Assembly: GCA_913060875.1 (NCBI GenBank)
Contig: CAJXSL010000007.1
Location: 202,769-266,768, forward strand
Length of the DNA: 64,000 nt
Source of the DNA: an uncultured Desulfobacteraceae bacterium
GTDB lineage: Bacteria > Desulfobacterota > Desulfobacteria > Desulfobacterales > UBA5852
Direction: 5' to 3'
Shown here one piece after another: positions 50,762 through 59,070 of the stretch. The notes under the pieces are model-generated. The model worked only from the letters and a program-made list of their open reading frames with translations, was not told where the DNA came from and ran no database searches. Numbering within the stretch: the stretch's first letter is position 1; each line of letters opens with the position of its first letter. A program made the position numbers and the translations under genes.

Positions 50762-52150
50762 ATGGGGAAGAAAATGCATATACGTAGACGTCTGCTGAAG
50801 ATTTCTGACCCGGTTGTTTTTGGTCTGATCATGGTCTTAGCCGGTTGTGCCAGTTTTTCGGCCACCGATAAGCCCCTTGCCCAATGGACGCCGCCCAAGC
50901 CTGTCCTGTCAGAGGATTTAAGTTCGAACGACCTGCTTGTCTTGTTAGGTTTTTCCGGCGGAGGAACCCGCGCTGCGGCATTCGCCTATGGCGCCCTTAA
51001 AGCCCTCGGCGACACCACGGTTTTGACTGAATCGGGCAAACGTTCGTTGTTGCGGGAGGTGGACGTCATCTCTTCGGTTTCAGGCGGCAGTTTTACATCC
51101 GCCTATTACGGGCTGAGGGGCGAAAAGATCTTCGAGGAGTTCGAAGGCCGTTTCCTGCGCAAAAACGTCGAAGGCGCCCTGATCGGCAAGCTGTTCAATC
51201 CCGTCAACGCGATACCGCTCATGAGCGACATATACGGCCGGAGCGATATGGCCGCCGCATACTACGACGAGAATATCTTTGGCCACGCGACCTTTGCGGA
51301 TCTCAAGCGGCCGGGAGCACCGTTAGTAGTGATCAACGCCACCGATCTGGCCACGGGTATGCGGATTGCGTTTCTTCCGCCCTTTTTTGAAATGATCTGT
51401 GCCGACCTTGATCGATACCCGCTGTCGCGGGCGGTCGCCGCATCCTCGGCCGTGCCGGTCCTTCTCACCCCGATAACCGTCAAAAGCTATGCCGGGTCCT
51501 GCGGATTCGAACCGCCGGATTGGCTGACGGCGGCCGAAAAAGACGTTGGCGAATTCTCCCGAAAAGAAGAGGCGCGTGGCCTTATGAGCTATATGGACCG
51601 TAAGAAACGGCCGTGGCTTCACCTGGTGGATGGCGGCATCGCCGACAATTTAGGGCTGCGGGCCTTTTACACCCCCTTCAGCCTTCAGGAAGATGCCCAT
51701 GAGACCTTCCGCTACCTCGGCCACCCCGCAGTACGCCATGTTTTGATCATCTCGGTCAACTCGTTCGCTGAAAAAAAAGCGAAATGGTCTCTTCTTAGAG
51801 ATACACCGGGTATTGCGGATGTGATCCAAAGCATTAGTTCGGACCAGATCGGCCGCTACAATTACGACACCCTTGATATCGTGCGCTACTCCTATGATAA
51901 CTGGACAAAGCAAGTTTCCACCCCGCAGCGGCCGGTAACCTTCGATTTTGTCGAGGTGAGCTTCAATGCGGTTCGCGACGCCGAGCAGCGTCGAGCCCTC
52001 AACGAGATCGGCACGAACTTCGACCTGGGGGATGAGGACGTGGATCTTCTGATCACCACCGCCGGCCAGGTACTGAGGCAATCGTCCGAATTCAAATCCT
52101 TTCTGAAACGCACCAGTGGATCCATCAAACCCCTCAGCACCGATGATTGA
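50762..52150 (+). CDS. patatin-like phospholipase lipoprotein
   Basis: This 462-residue protein has a lipobox VLAGC near residue 28. The patatin oxyanion loop is LGFSGGGTRAAAFAYG near residue 61, the nucleophile is in ISSVSGGSFTSAYYG near residue 105 (S-G-G-S in place of the usual GTSAG), and the catalytic Asp is in VDGGIADNLGLR. Family members cleave phospholipid acyl chains. Together with the patatin at 53102 and the PLD and lipase genes earlier it points to lipid turnover at the envelope. ATG 50762 follows weak AATGGGG context. Confidence 0.85.
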   Translation: MGKKMHIRRRLLKISDPVVFGLIMVLAGCASFSATDKPLAQWTPPKPVLSEDLSSNDLLVLLGFSGGGTRAAAFAYGALKALGDTTVLTESGKRSLLREVDVISSVSGGSFTSAYYGLRGEKIFEEFEGRFLRKNVEGALIGKLFNPVNAIPLMSDIYGRSDMAAAYYDENIFGHATFADLKRPGAPLVVINATDLATGMRIAFLPPFFEMICADLDRYPLSRAVAASSAVPVLLTPITVKSYAGSCGFEPPDWLTAAEKDVGEFSRKEEARGLMSYMDRKKRPWLHLVDGGIADNLGLRAFYTPFSLQEDAHETFRYLGHPAVRHVLIISVNSFAEKKAKWSLLRDTPGIADVIQSISSDQIGRYNYDTLDIVRYSYDNWTKQVSTPQRPVTFDFVEVSFNAVRDAEQRRALNEIGTNFDLGDEDVDLLITTAGQVLRQSSEFKSFLKRTSGSIKPLSTDD

Positions 52151-52353
52151 TCCGAAGGGTGGTCCACACGGAGGGGCTTCATGCCTCGGCCGGCACGGCC
52201 GGCAAGACAGCCGGGGTTACGGCCGGCCCCAAGACCGGGGCTCAGGCCAAGACGGTATACCACAATGGTATGGCTGCTTTTGTCCATCAAAAGGGCGGCC
52301 TGATGGCCGGGATGTCCGTGGGGGGCCAGAAGTTCAGTTTCGAACCAAAATAG
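52147..52353 (+). pseudogene. SYLF-domain C-terminal fragment
   Basis: The frame after residue 13 reads TAGPKTGAQAKTVYHNG and then FVHQKGGLMAGMSVGGQKFS, a close match to the last 55 residues of the SYLF protein at 26011. It lacks the signal peptide and the N-terminal two-thirds of the domain and has only a TTG start overlapping the patatin stop. It is probably what is left of a SYLF gene deleted between the patatin and DUF3313 genes. Confidence 0.75.
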
Positions 52354-52366
52354 AAAGGGCGTATCG

Positions 52367-53041
52367 ATGAAAAAAGCATTAGGTGTAATGGCGGCCATGT
52401 TGCTGATCGCAGGCTGCGCCACGACAAACGGGGGTAGCGATGCCTCATCAACCTATGCCAAAACAGGTTTTCTGAAAGGTTACTACGACCAGCTGGAGCC
52501 CGGGCCCAAAGACGGGGCCAAATTGCGCTGGATTAAAGAGGATGCCGATTGGGGCCGTTACAACTACGTGATGCTCGACAGCGTGGTGTTTTTCTTTGAT
52601 GACGCCTCCGAGTACAAGGGCATCGACGCCGGCGAGTTGAAGAAACTGGCCGACGGCTTTAACAAAGCGCTCGCGGAAACCCTTAAGGACAGCTACCCCA
52701 TCAAGACGGAGCCGGGCATCGATGTCCTGCGGATCCGCTTTGCCATCACCGATCTCGAGCAGAGCCATCCCGGCATCAGCGCCATCTCGACGGTGGTGCC
52801 CGTGGGGTTGGCCGTCAGCACGTTGAAGAAAGGGGCCACAGGATCCTGGGCCGGATCGGGCGCCACCAGTACGGAGATGATGGCTCTCGATTCCATGAGC
52901 AACGAGGTGCTGGCCGTGGCCAAGGATGAAAGGTCGGCAAGTTTTGGCGATCGGTTCTCGAAATGGGGTTCCGCCGAGGAGGCCTTCGAATACTGGGCGG
53001 GTAAGGTGAAAGCCTATCTGGAACATGTCCAGGGGAAATAG
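52367..53041 (+). CDS. DUF3313 lipoprotein
   Basis: This 224-residue lipoprotein has lipobox LIAGC near residue 17. The body matches DUF3313: TGFLKGYYDQLEPGPKDGA, LRWIKEDADWGRYNYVMLDS, then IDVLRIRFAITDLEQSHPG and VGLAVSTLKKGATGSWAGSG, finishing with FSKWGSAEEAFEYWAGKV. Function is unknown, but the family is often near SYLF and patatin genes. It starts 13 bases after the SYLF fragment with AAAGGGCG upstream, consistent with former SYLF-DUF3313-patatin gene order. Confidence 0.8.
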   Translation: MKKALGVMAAMLLIAGCATTNGGSDASSTYAKTGFLKGYYDQLEPGPKDGAKLRWIKEDADWGRYNYVMLDSVVFFFDDASEYKGIDAGELKKLADGFNKALAETLKDSYPIKTEPGIDVLRIRFAITDLEQSHPGISAISTVVPVGLAVSTLKKGATGSWAGSGATSTEMMALDSMSNEVLAVAKDERSASFGDRFSKWGSAEEAFEYWAGKVKAYLEHVQGK

Positions 53042-53101
53042 AGGCTTGCGGTGGCCGGTTCATCGCCGGAGAAGTCAAGAAAAAAACAGAAAGGACACCC
53101 C

Positions 53102-54283
53102 ATGAAAACCAGCCTCATAGCAGCGCTGACCATGCTCACCCTGACGACTTTTTTTCTCTCGGGATGCGGTACGATACCGACACGCAACCCTCTGCCGGAA
53201 GCACTCGGTGATCAGGCCCAGATCCCGGGGATCCCCCGGGCCAAGTTCTGGGGGGACGAAACCCCGAATTTCGCCGGCGCCGTTTTGGGGCAGTCACGGG
53301 AAAAACTGAAAGCCCAGTTCCCTGGCATCATGGGGCGGACCCACCACTACCTGGCTCTTTCCGGCGGCGGGGCCAACGGTGCCTTCGGGGCCGGGCTGCT
53401 GGCGGGGTGGTCCGCTACCGGAACCCGCCCCGAATTCACCATGGTCACCGGCATCAGCACCGGGGCCCTTATAGCACCCTTTGCTTTTCTGGGATCGGCC
53501 TATGACGCCCAACTCAAGGAAATGTACACCGCCTATTCCACCAAGGACCTCGTTATCAAGCACAGCCTCTTGAATGCTCTCACCGGATCTTCGGCCGTCA
53601 GCACGGCCCCCATGCGAAAAATGCTGGCCAAATATATCAACCAGGCGGTCATGGAAGCCATCGCCGCCGAGCACCGGAGGGGACGGCGGCTCTTTGTGTC
53701 CACCACCAACCTCGACGCCAAGCGCCCGGTGATCTGGAATATCGGCCGTATCGCCGTCAGCGGGCATCCCGATGCCCTGGCGCTGATTCATCAAGTCGTC
53801 TTGGCCTCGGCCTCCATCCCTGCGGTCTTCCCCCCGATGCTGATCGAGGTGGAAGCCGAAGGCAAGCCCTATGATGAGATCCATGTAGACGGCGGCACCG
53901 CCTCCCAGGTTTTCCTTTACCCGGCCAGTATGGACTGGAAACAGGTTTTGGAAAAACTCGAGGTGCCTGGCACGCCCGAGGTGTACGTGGTTCGCAATTC
54001 ACCTCTCAATCCCGACTGGGAAACGGTACACCCATCGATTCTGCCCATTGCCAACGTATCCATCGATTCCCTCATTCGAACCCAGGGCATCGGGGACATG
54101 TACCGGATTTACCTCGACTGCCAGCGGGATGGCATCGATTTCAACCTGGCTTATATCCCCGAAGGCTTCGATGCGACGCCCAAAGAGGACTTCGACCCGG
54201 TTTATATGGGCAAACTCTTTGATTTCGCCTATGAACTGGCGAAGGAAGGCTATCCCTGGTCCGATGCGCCGCCGGGATTTTAA
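53102..54283 (+). CDS. patatin-like phospholipase lipoprotein
   Basis: This 393-residue protein has a lipobox FLSGCG near residue 21. The oxyanion motif is LALSGGGANGAFGAGLLAG near residue 82, the nucleophile Ser lies in VTGISTGALIAPFAF (GxSxG) near residue 120, and the catalytic Asp lies in HVDGGTAS. This is a more typical patatin than the neighbour at 50762. It would hydrolyse phospholipids at the periplasmic side. ATG 53102 follows AAAGGACACCC; the longer frame from 53051 lacks a signal. Confidence 0.9.
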   Translation: MKTSLIAALTMLTLTTFFLSGCGTIPTRNPLPEALGDQAQIPGIPRAKFWGDETPNFAGAVLGQSREKLKAQFPGIMGRTHHYLALSGGGANGAFGAGLLAGWSATGTRPEFTMVTGISTGALIAPFAFLGSAYDAQLKEMYTAYSTKDLVIKHSLLNALTGSSAVSTAPMRKMLAKYINQAVMEAIAAEHRRGRRLFVSTTNLDAKRPVIWNIGRIAVSGHPDALALIHQVVLASASIPAVFPPMLIEVEAEGKPYDEIHVDGGTASQVFLYPASMDWKQVLEKLEVPGTPEVYVVRNSPLNPDWETVHPSILPIANVSIDSLIRTQGIGDMYRIYLDCQRDGIDFNLAYIPEGFDATPKEDFDPVYMGKLFDFAYELAKEGYPWSDAPPGF

Positions 54284-54344
54284 GCTGGAATTTAATTACG
54301 GGGATGGTGGCCAGGAATAGTTGCTTCGAAAAGGAGATGTGAAG

Positions 54345-54374
54345 GCAATGGCAACGTGTGTTCACCGCCATTGC
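54345..54374 (+). terminator. hairpin between the patatin and MscS genes
   Basis: GCAATGGC (54345-54352) pairs perfectly with GCCATTGC (54367-54374) around a 14-base loop, followed by TTTCTGCGTTTTTG. This is a moderate intrinsic terminator candidate. The motif AAGCAATG recurs twice just downstream. Confidence 0.5.
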
Positions 54375-54514
54375 TTTCTGCGTTTTTGAAGCAATGGTCC
54401 ATTATCCGAAGCAATGCATAAATGACAAAAGGAGTGGCCGCTGCATGTCGATGAACATTTCACATTTCGACGTCCTTTCGGCAGAAGCCGGAATTTTTAA
54501 ATAAGGATATAGGC

Positions 54515-56926
54515 ATGAAGAAGATAACGTTTTGCTTAGCGCTTGTCATTATCCTGCTGCTGTCAAATTCTGTCTTGGCCGCCAATCCTGCGCGGGCAGC
54601 CCAGGCCCATGAGAGCCGGGAGGTACCAGGCCAGGAAGTGGTCACACTCCAAAAGGATTTGGGCGTCGGTGATATCGCGGCGATATTGGCCCGTCTCGAC
54701 GATGACCAGGTGCGGCGCCTGCTGATCGCCCAACTGCAGGCCGAAGCTCAAAGGGGTTTAGCGGCGGATATCCCGCAGGAGAGCGCTTTCGTTCGTGCGG
54801 TCCGCTGGTTCGACAGCCGCTACGAGCTGTTTGTAAGCCGGAGCGTGCGGCTGGTGGAAAGTCTACCGGCGATTCCGGGCGATGTTGCGAAGGCGGTGAC
54901 ACGGTTGACGGATGACCGAGGGGCTGGACAGTTATGGAAGATGGTCTTGATCGTCCTGGTGTTCCTGGCGGCCGGGTACCTTGCGGAAAGAACCTTCGAC
55001 CGTCTGACGGTGCATTTCCGAAGCCAGGTCGAGAACATGCCTGGTATGGAGGGCATCCTCAAATTCTGGGGTGCACTGATTCACTTTATTCCCAAACTGT
55101 TGGGCCTTGCTGTTTTTTTTCTGGTCGCGTTTACGCTGTTCCTCCTTTTCATCGACAAGGAGGAAAGAGGCCTGCGTTTACTTTTCCTGGCCGTCCTGCT
55201 GGCGACAACGGTCATCCGACTGGCGGCGGACCTCCTGCAAATCGTTTTTTCCAAAGCGACCGCGAAGCTGCGGCTGATCCGTATCTCGGATGCAACCGCT
55301 CACTACCTTTCACATCGCCTGCTACTGGCAACCGGCATTCTGGCCGTCGGTATGATCGGCTTGGTGCTACTCCAGCATTTGAATACTATTCTGCCCACCC
55401 AGACCTGGTGGTATTTTATTTTCGGTTCGACAATCATTTTGATTTTGGCTGAGATGGTATGGGGTAACCGGCTGCGTGTAAAGGAGCACCTAATGCAGCC
55501 GGGGTTGGTTGAAAGCAAGACGGGCCGTTGGTTGCGGCGCCAGTTCGCCGATATGTGGCACATCCTTGTGACAGCCTACCTCTTTCTGGTGTGGCTGCTG
55601 GCGATGGTCAACCTTGTGATGGCCGATGCCATTCGCTTTCGCGGAACATTTGTCTTAAGCATCCTGATCGTCCCAATTTACCTGGTACTGGACCGACTGG
55701 CCGTCTGGTGTTTTGAGTCCACCGTGGTCAAAAAAACCGCAGAGCGATTCGAGGCGCCGGCTGAAGAAGCGGCTGAAAAGAGTGGCACCGAAGCAGCCGA
55801 AACCTCACAGGCGGACAAAGGCAGCTATCTCGTCATCGTCCGGCGGGTGGTGCGCCTTGTGGTATTCATTGCCGTTATGCTCTGGTTCCTGGATGTTTGG
55901 GGGTTGGGCGTCCCTATTGGGGAAGAGGCTGTGGACGCCGTTGTAGAAATTCTGGTAACCCTTCTGTTGGCCCACGCCGCATGGGATTTTATCAGTACTG
56001 CCATCGGCCGCAAGCTGGCCGAGGGCGGCTACGTCGTGGAGGCTGAAAAAGAAGGGGAAGACGACGAATGGGGTGGCGGTGTTGCACAGGATCGCTCCCA
56101 GACACTGCTGCCCATGCTCCGTAAGTTTCTGGGGGTTGTCATTGTGGTGATGACGACCTTGATTGTGCTTTCGGCCCTCGGCATCAATATAGGGCCGCTC
56201 CTGGCGGGGGCCGGGGTGGTGGGTCTTGCCATCGGGTTCGGGGCCCAGAAACTGGTGCGCGACATCCTTTCGGGCATCTTCTTTCTCATGGACGATGCCT
56301 TCCGGGTCGGGGAATACCTGGATGCCGGCGGCGTTTCCGGCACTGTGGAGCAGATCACCCTGCGCACCATCAAGCTGCGCCACCACCGGGGCATGCTCCA
56401 GATTGTGCCTTTGGGTGATTTGAAGTCCATCACCAACTTCATGCGTGGCGGCATCGTGGTCAAGTTCAACCTGCAATTGCCCTACGACACGGACATCGAG
56501 AAGGTGCGCAAAATCATCAAGAAGGTCGGCAAAGCAATGCTGCTGGACGAGAATCTCGGCCCCGACTTTATCAAACCGGTCAAGTCTCAGGGAGTCCGCA
56601 GCGTAGGAGATTCGGTGATGACGTTTCGGGTGAAATTCACGGCGCGGCCCGGCACCCATTTCGTCATCCGTCGGGAAGCCTTCCGGCGGATCACCGAAGC
56701 CCTGGAAAAGAGAGGTATCCACTACGCCCACCGCAAGGTCATTGTGGATCTGGCCCCGGAGCTGGCCGAAAAAATGGATGTCGGCCCGGCCAGCACGGCC
56801 CGGGCCGGGGAAGCGCCTTCTGAGGAATTGACATCCGAGCAGAAAAAACAGGCCGTCACCGCCGGGGCAGCTGCAGCGCTTGACACGATTCTCGAGAAGG
56901 AGGGAGGAGAATCAAAGGGTAAATAA
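54515..56926 (+). CDS. MscS-family mechanosensitive channel
   Basis: This 803-residue protein has a signal helix, about ten membrane segments and an MscS core: LAGAGVVGLAIGFGAQKLVR is the pore helix, followed by LSGIFFLMDDAFRVGEYLD, GTVEQITLRTIKLRHHRG and IVPLGDLKSITNFMRG. The C-terminal alpha/beta vestibule and an acidic tail follow. It resembles YnaI/YbiO-like large channels. It is preceded by 231 bp containing a hairpin, so it probably has its own promoter. It ends the plus-strand exported-protein island. Confidence 0.92.
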   Translation: MKKITFCLALVIILLLSNSVLAANPARAAQAHESREVPGQEVVTLQKDLGVGDIAAILARLDDDQVRRLLIAQLQAEAQRGLAADIPQESAFVRAVRWFDSRYELFVSRSVRLVESLPAIPGDVAKAVTRLTDDRGAGQLWKMVLIVLVFLAAGYLAERTFDRLTVHFRSQVENMPGMEGILKFWGALIHFIPKLLGLAVFFLVAFTLFLLFIDKEERGLRLLFLAVLLATTVIRLAADLLQIVFSKATAKLRLIRISDATAHYLSHRLLLATGILAVGMIGLVLLQHLNTILPTQTWWYFIFGSTIILILAEMVWGNRLRVKEHLMQPGLVESKTGRWLRRQFADMWHILVTAYLFLVWLLAMVNLVMADAIRFRGTFVLSILIVPIYLVLDRLAVWCFESTVVKKTAERFEAPAEEAAEKSGTEAAETSQADKGSYLVIVRRVVRLVVFIAVMLWFLDVWGLGVPIGEEAVDAVVEILVTLLLAHAAWDFISTAIGRKLAEGGYVVEAEKEGEDDEWGGGVAQDRSQTLLPMLRKFLGVVIVVMTTLIVLSALGINIGPLLAGAGVVGLAIGFGAQKLVRDILSGIFFLMDDAFRVGEYLDAGGVSGTVEQITLRTIKLRHHRGMLQIVPLGDLKSITNFMRGGIVVKFNLQLPYDTDIEKVRKIIKKVGKAMLLDENLGPDFIKPVKSQGVRSVGDSVMTFRVKFTARPGTHFVIRREAFRRITEALEKRGIHYAHRKVIVDLAPELAEKMDVGPASTARAGEAPSEELTSEQKKQAVTAGAAAALDTILEKEGGESKGK

Positions 56927-57151
56927 TGAAATCTTTATGGCAAGGCTTCTATCCGGCTGTGGTCGGAGGATAATGGAATGTAATCCTGCTAAATTGATCG
57001 CCTTGACGATATCCCCCGGCACCATCTTCAGCATGATCCCGCGCTGTTCGGCATTGATAACGTCCTTCCATTTTCCGCCGATAATTTCCAAAGTCGTCCC
57101 CACCAGGCATCCGATGATCCATTTCGAGGTACCCTTTCGTTTTGCCCCCAT
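56912..57151 (-). pseudogene. HxlR-family regulator remnant
   Basis: The first 31 residues, GCLVGTTLEIIGGKWKDVI in part, match the intact HxlR regulator at 58619 (GCPVEATLEIIGGKWKGVI). After that, similarity is lost and the rest looks unrelated. Upstream DNA is collinear with the intact copy. This is a decayed duplicate, and its 3' end runs into the MscS gene. Confidence 0.6.
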
Positions 57152-57153
57152 TA

Positions 57154-57234
57154 GTATACATTTTGTTACTACGTCATTAAATAGTGCCTACTTGCGACAT
57201 CAGGATGCAATAACTACTCTCCCCTCACCTTGCT
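57154..57234. promoter_or_regulatory. duplicated HxlR promoter/operator region, occupied copy
   Basis: This 81-bp block matches 58961-59041 base for base in length and order, sharing CATTTTGTTACTACG, then TTAAA-AGTGCCTACTTGC and ending TTGCT. It once lay between the HxlR copy and the quinone oxidoreductase gene, and is now separated from the latter by the 256-bp repeat. Confidence 0.6.
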
Positions 57235-57490
57235 AACCCGAACATTTCATGAAATTTTTTCTACGCAATAAAATTTATGCCGATATTCAGGATTATCAAA
57301 GCTATTCGGGGAATACTTTTCAGGTGACACCTTGTACCCTGCATCGATTGCCAGAATCATCGAAAAAATTCACCCTGCGGGCGCGCCCGAGATGCCCATT
57401 GGCCGCGTTATCAGGGGCTTGCGGTAGCATTCGTACAGCGGCGCCCCGGATGCCTTGTCAATGAACATCTCGAACGCGTGAAATATCCGG
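57235..57490. repeat. 256-bp palindrome-ended repeat, copy B
   Basis: This copy of the element at 16318 has the same inverted ends (AACCCGAACATTTCATG and GAAATATCCGG) and the same conserved right half with nested stems. GCT flanks both sides (57232-57234 and 57491-57493). The paralogous region at 59037 reads TTGCTGAGGTCAATTG without the element, whereas here TTGCT-element-GCTGAGTTCAATTG is found. This identifies the insertion point and a probable 3-bp target duplication. Confidence 0.85.
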
Positions 57491-57551
57491 GCTGAGTTCA
57501 ATTGAAATGATGACGATTTCGTCAGGAGAAAACAAAAGGAGAAAAAGACCA

Positions 57552-58538
57552 ATGAAAGCCATGATAATTCGGGACTTTGGCAGTTCCAACGTATTTGAGT
57601 CCACGGAAATCACCAAGCCGGAGGTCAAGCCGGGCCACGTATTGGTTAAAATTGCGGCAACCAGCATCAACACCGTCGATACCATGATTCGCCAGATGGG
57701 CAAGGAGCTGCCGATTTCACCGGAACTTCCGGCTGTTTTGGGGATGGACTTCGCCGGCACGGTCGAAGCGGTGGGCCAGGGAATTTCTGAATATGCTGTT
57801 GGCGATGAGGTATACGGCTGTGCCGGAGGCTTGGGTGATTTGCCGGGCACCCTTGCGGAATACATGGTTGCGGATGCCAATTTGATCGCTCACAAACCGA
57901 AAACCCTTTCCATGCGTGAAGCGGCCGCCTTACCGTTGGTGGGCATCACGGCGTATGAGGGGCTGACACGGGCGGGCACGGCCCAGGGCCAGAAAGTACT
58001 GGTCCATGGCGGTTCCGGCGGTGTCGGTCATGTCGCCCTGCAGCTGGCACGCCATTTCGGAGCGGAGGTCTATTCCACAGGCGGCGGTGACAAGCAGTTG
58101 GCCCTGATCGAGGAGTTGGGGGCTACCGGTATAAACTACAAGACGGAAACAGTTGCCGACTACGTTGCCAACTATACAGACGGTGCCGGTTTTGATGTTG
58201 TTTTCGATTCTGTTGGTGGACCGAACATGGCCAATTCTTTTGAAGCGGCGGCGCTCAATGGCCAGGTCGCTTCGACCGTGGCCATGGTTGAGTTGGATTT
58301 GTCGTTAGCGCATTTTAAGGGGCTGTCACTGCATGTCGTGTTCATGTTGATCCCGATGATCCACAACCATAAACGGGAAGAACATGCCAAAATTCTTTCT
58401 GAACTGGCCAAGATCGTTGATGCGGGCGGTTTGCGTCCGGTGCTGGATGAAAAAGAATTTTCCCTCGAGGACGTTGGGAAAGCCCACGACCGTCTTTCCA
58501 GCGGCCAGGCTATGGGGAAAGTCGTTGTCGCGATATAG
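57552..58538 (+). CDS. zinc-independent quinone oxidoreductase-like MDR
   Basis: This 328-residue medium-chain dehydrogenase/reductase is of the quinone oxidoreductase (QOR) type. It has MGMDFAGTVEAVGQG, VLVHGGSGGVGHVALQLA (NADPH fold, residues about 150-170) and ELGATGINYKTE, and lacks zinc-binding cysteines at the catalytic site. It reduces quinones or reactive carbonyls by family analogy. ATG 57552 follows AAAAGGAGAAAAAG. It is downstream of a repeat-disrupted HxlR operator region, and a strong bidirectional terminator follows. Confidence 0.9.
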   Translation: MKAMIIRDFGSSNVFESTEITKPEVKPGHVLVKIAATSINTVDTMIRQMGKELPISPELPAVLGMDFAGTVEAVGQGISEYAVGDEVYGCAGGLGDLPGTLAEYMVADANLIAHKPKTLSMREAAALPLVGITAYEGLTRAGTAQGQKVLVHGGSGGVGHVALQLARHFGAEVYSTGGGDKQLALIEELGATGINYKTETVADYVANYTDGAGFDVVFDSVGGPNMANSFEAAALNGQVASTVAMVELDLSLAHFKGLSLHVVFMLIPMIHNHKREEHAKILSELAKIVDAGGLRPVLDEKEFSLEDVGKAHDRLSSGQAMGKVVVAI

Positions 58539-58561
58539 CTGACTTCGCGTAGTGAACATCA

Positions 58562-58594
58562 GGGGGTGTTAATCGGCCCAGATTAACACCCTCT
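58562..58594. terminator. bidirectional terminator between convergent genes
   Basis: GGGTGTTAATC (58564-58574) pairs perfectly with GATTAACACCC (58581-58591) around a 6-base loop. It lies between the convergent quinone oxidoreductase and HxlR genes and can serve both. Confidence 0.8.
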
Positions 58595-58618
58595 GGCCTA
58601 TTTACATTTCAATACGAT

Positions 58619-58945
58619 CTACAGGCCAAAATGGTTCCGCCCCCAATCCCGCATCATCATCATGACATCCCTCAAGCTCTCGCCGACATCGGAAAGCGAG
58701 TATTCGACCTTGGGCGGCACTTCCGCATAAACCTTACGGTGGATAATCCCATCGGCTTCCAGTTCACGGAGCTGCTTGGTCAGCATGCGCTGGGTTACGC
58801 CCGGCATCACCCGTTTCAATTCGCCAAAACGGTAGGTGCGCTCCATCAGGTGATAAAGGATGACCCCTTTCCATTTTCCGCCGATAATCTCCAATGTCGC
58901 CTCTACGGGGCATCCATTATTACATTTATACGTGCTGTGACGCAT
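58619..58945 (-). CDS. HxlR-family redox/quinone-sensing regulator
   Basis: This 108-residue winged-helix regulator has CNNGCPVEATLEIIGGKWKG and then FGELKRVMPGVTQRMLTKQLRELEADG (quoted in two parts), the standard HxlR helices, ending VGESLRDVMMMM. N-terminal Cys8 and Cys12 are in the region where YodB- and QorR-type members sense quinones or diamide by thiol modification. It is divergent from the SDR gene across a 125-bp operator region. A decayed copy with the same upstream DNA precedes the quinone oxidoreductase gene at 57552. Confidence 0.9.
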   Translation of the reverse strand: MRHSTYKCNNGCPVEATLEIIGGKWKGVILYHLMERTYRFGELKRVMPGVTQRMLTKQLRELEADGIIHRKVYAEVPPKVEYSLSDVGESLRDVMMMMRDWGRNHFGL

Positions 58946-58960
58946 TGATTCTCCTCATTG

Positions 58961-59041
58961 GTATCCATTTTGTTACTACGATATTTAAAAGTGCCTACTT
59001 GCACATACAGAATGTACGAACTATTATCCCAACACGTTGCT
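58961..59041. promoter_or_regulatory. duplicated HxlR promoter/operator region, empty-site copy
   Basis: This divergent promoter region between HxlR and the SDR gene shares an 81-bp alignment with 57154-57234. Conserved words are CATTTTGTTACTACG and AGTGCCTACTTGC. Conservation of these non-coding words between copies suggests that they are the regulator binding sites. GTGC/GCAC (58991-59004) forms a small dyad in this copy. Confidence 0.55.
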
Positions 59042-59070
59042 GAGGTCAATTGAAATAAGGAAATAGAAAT

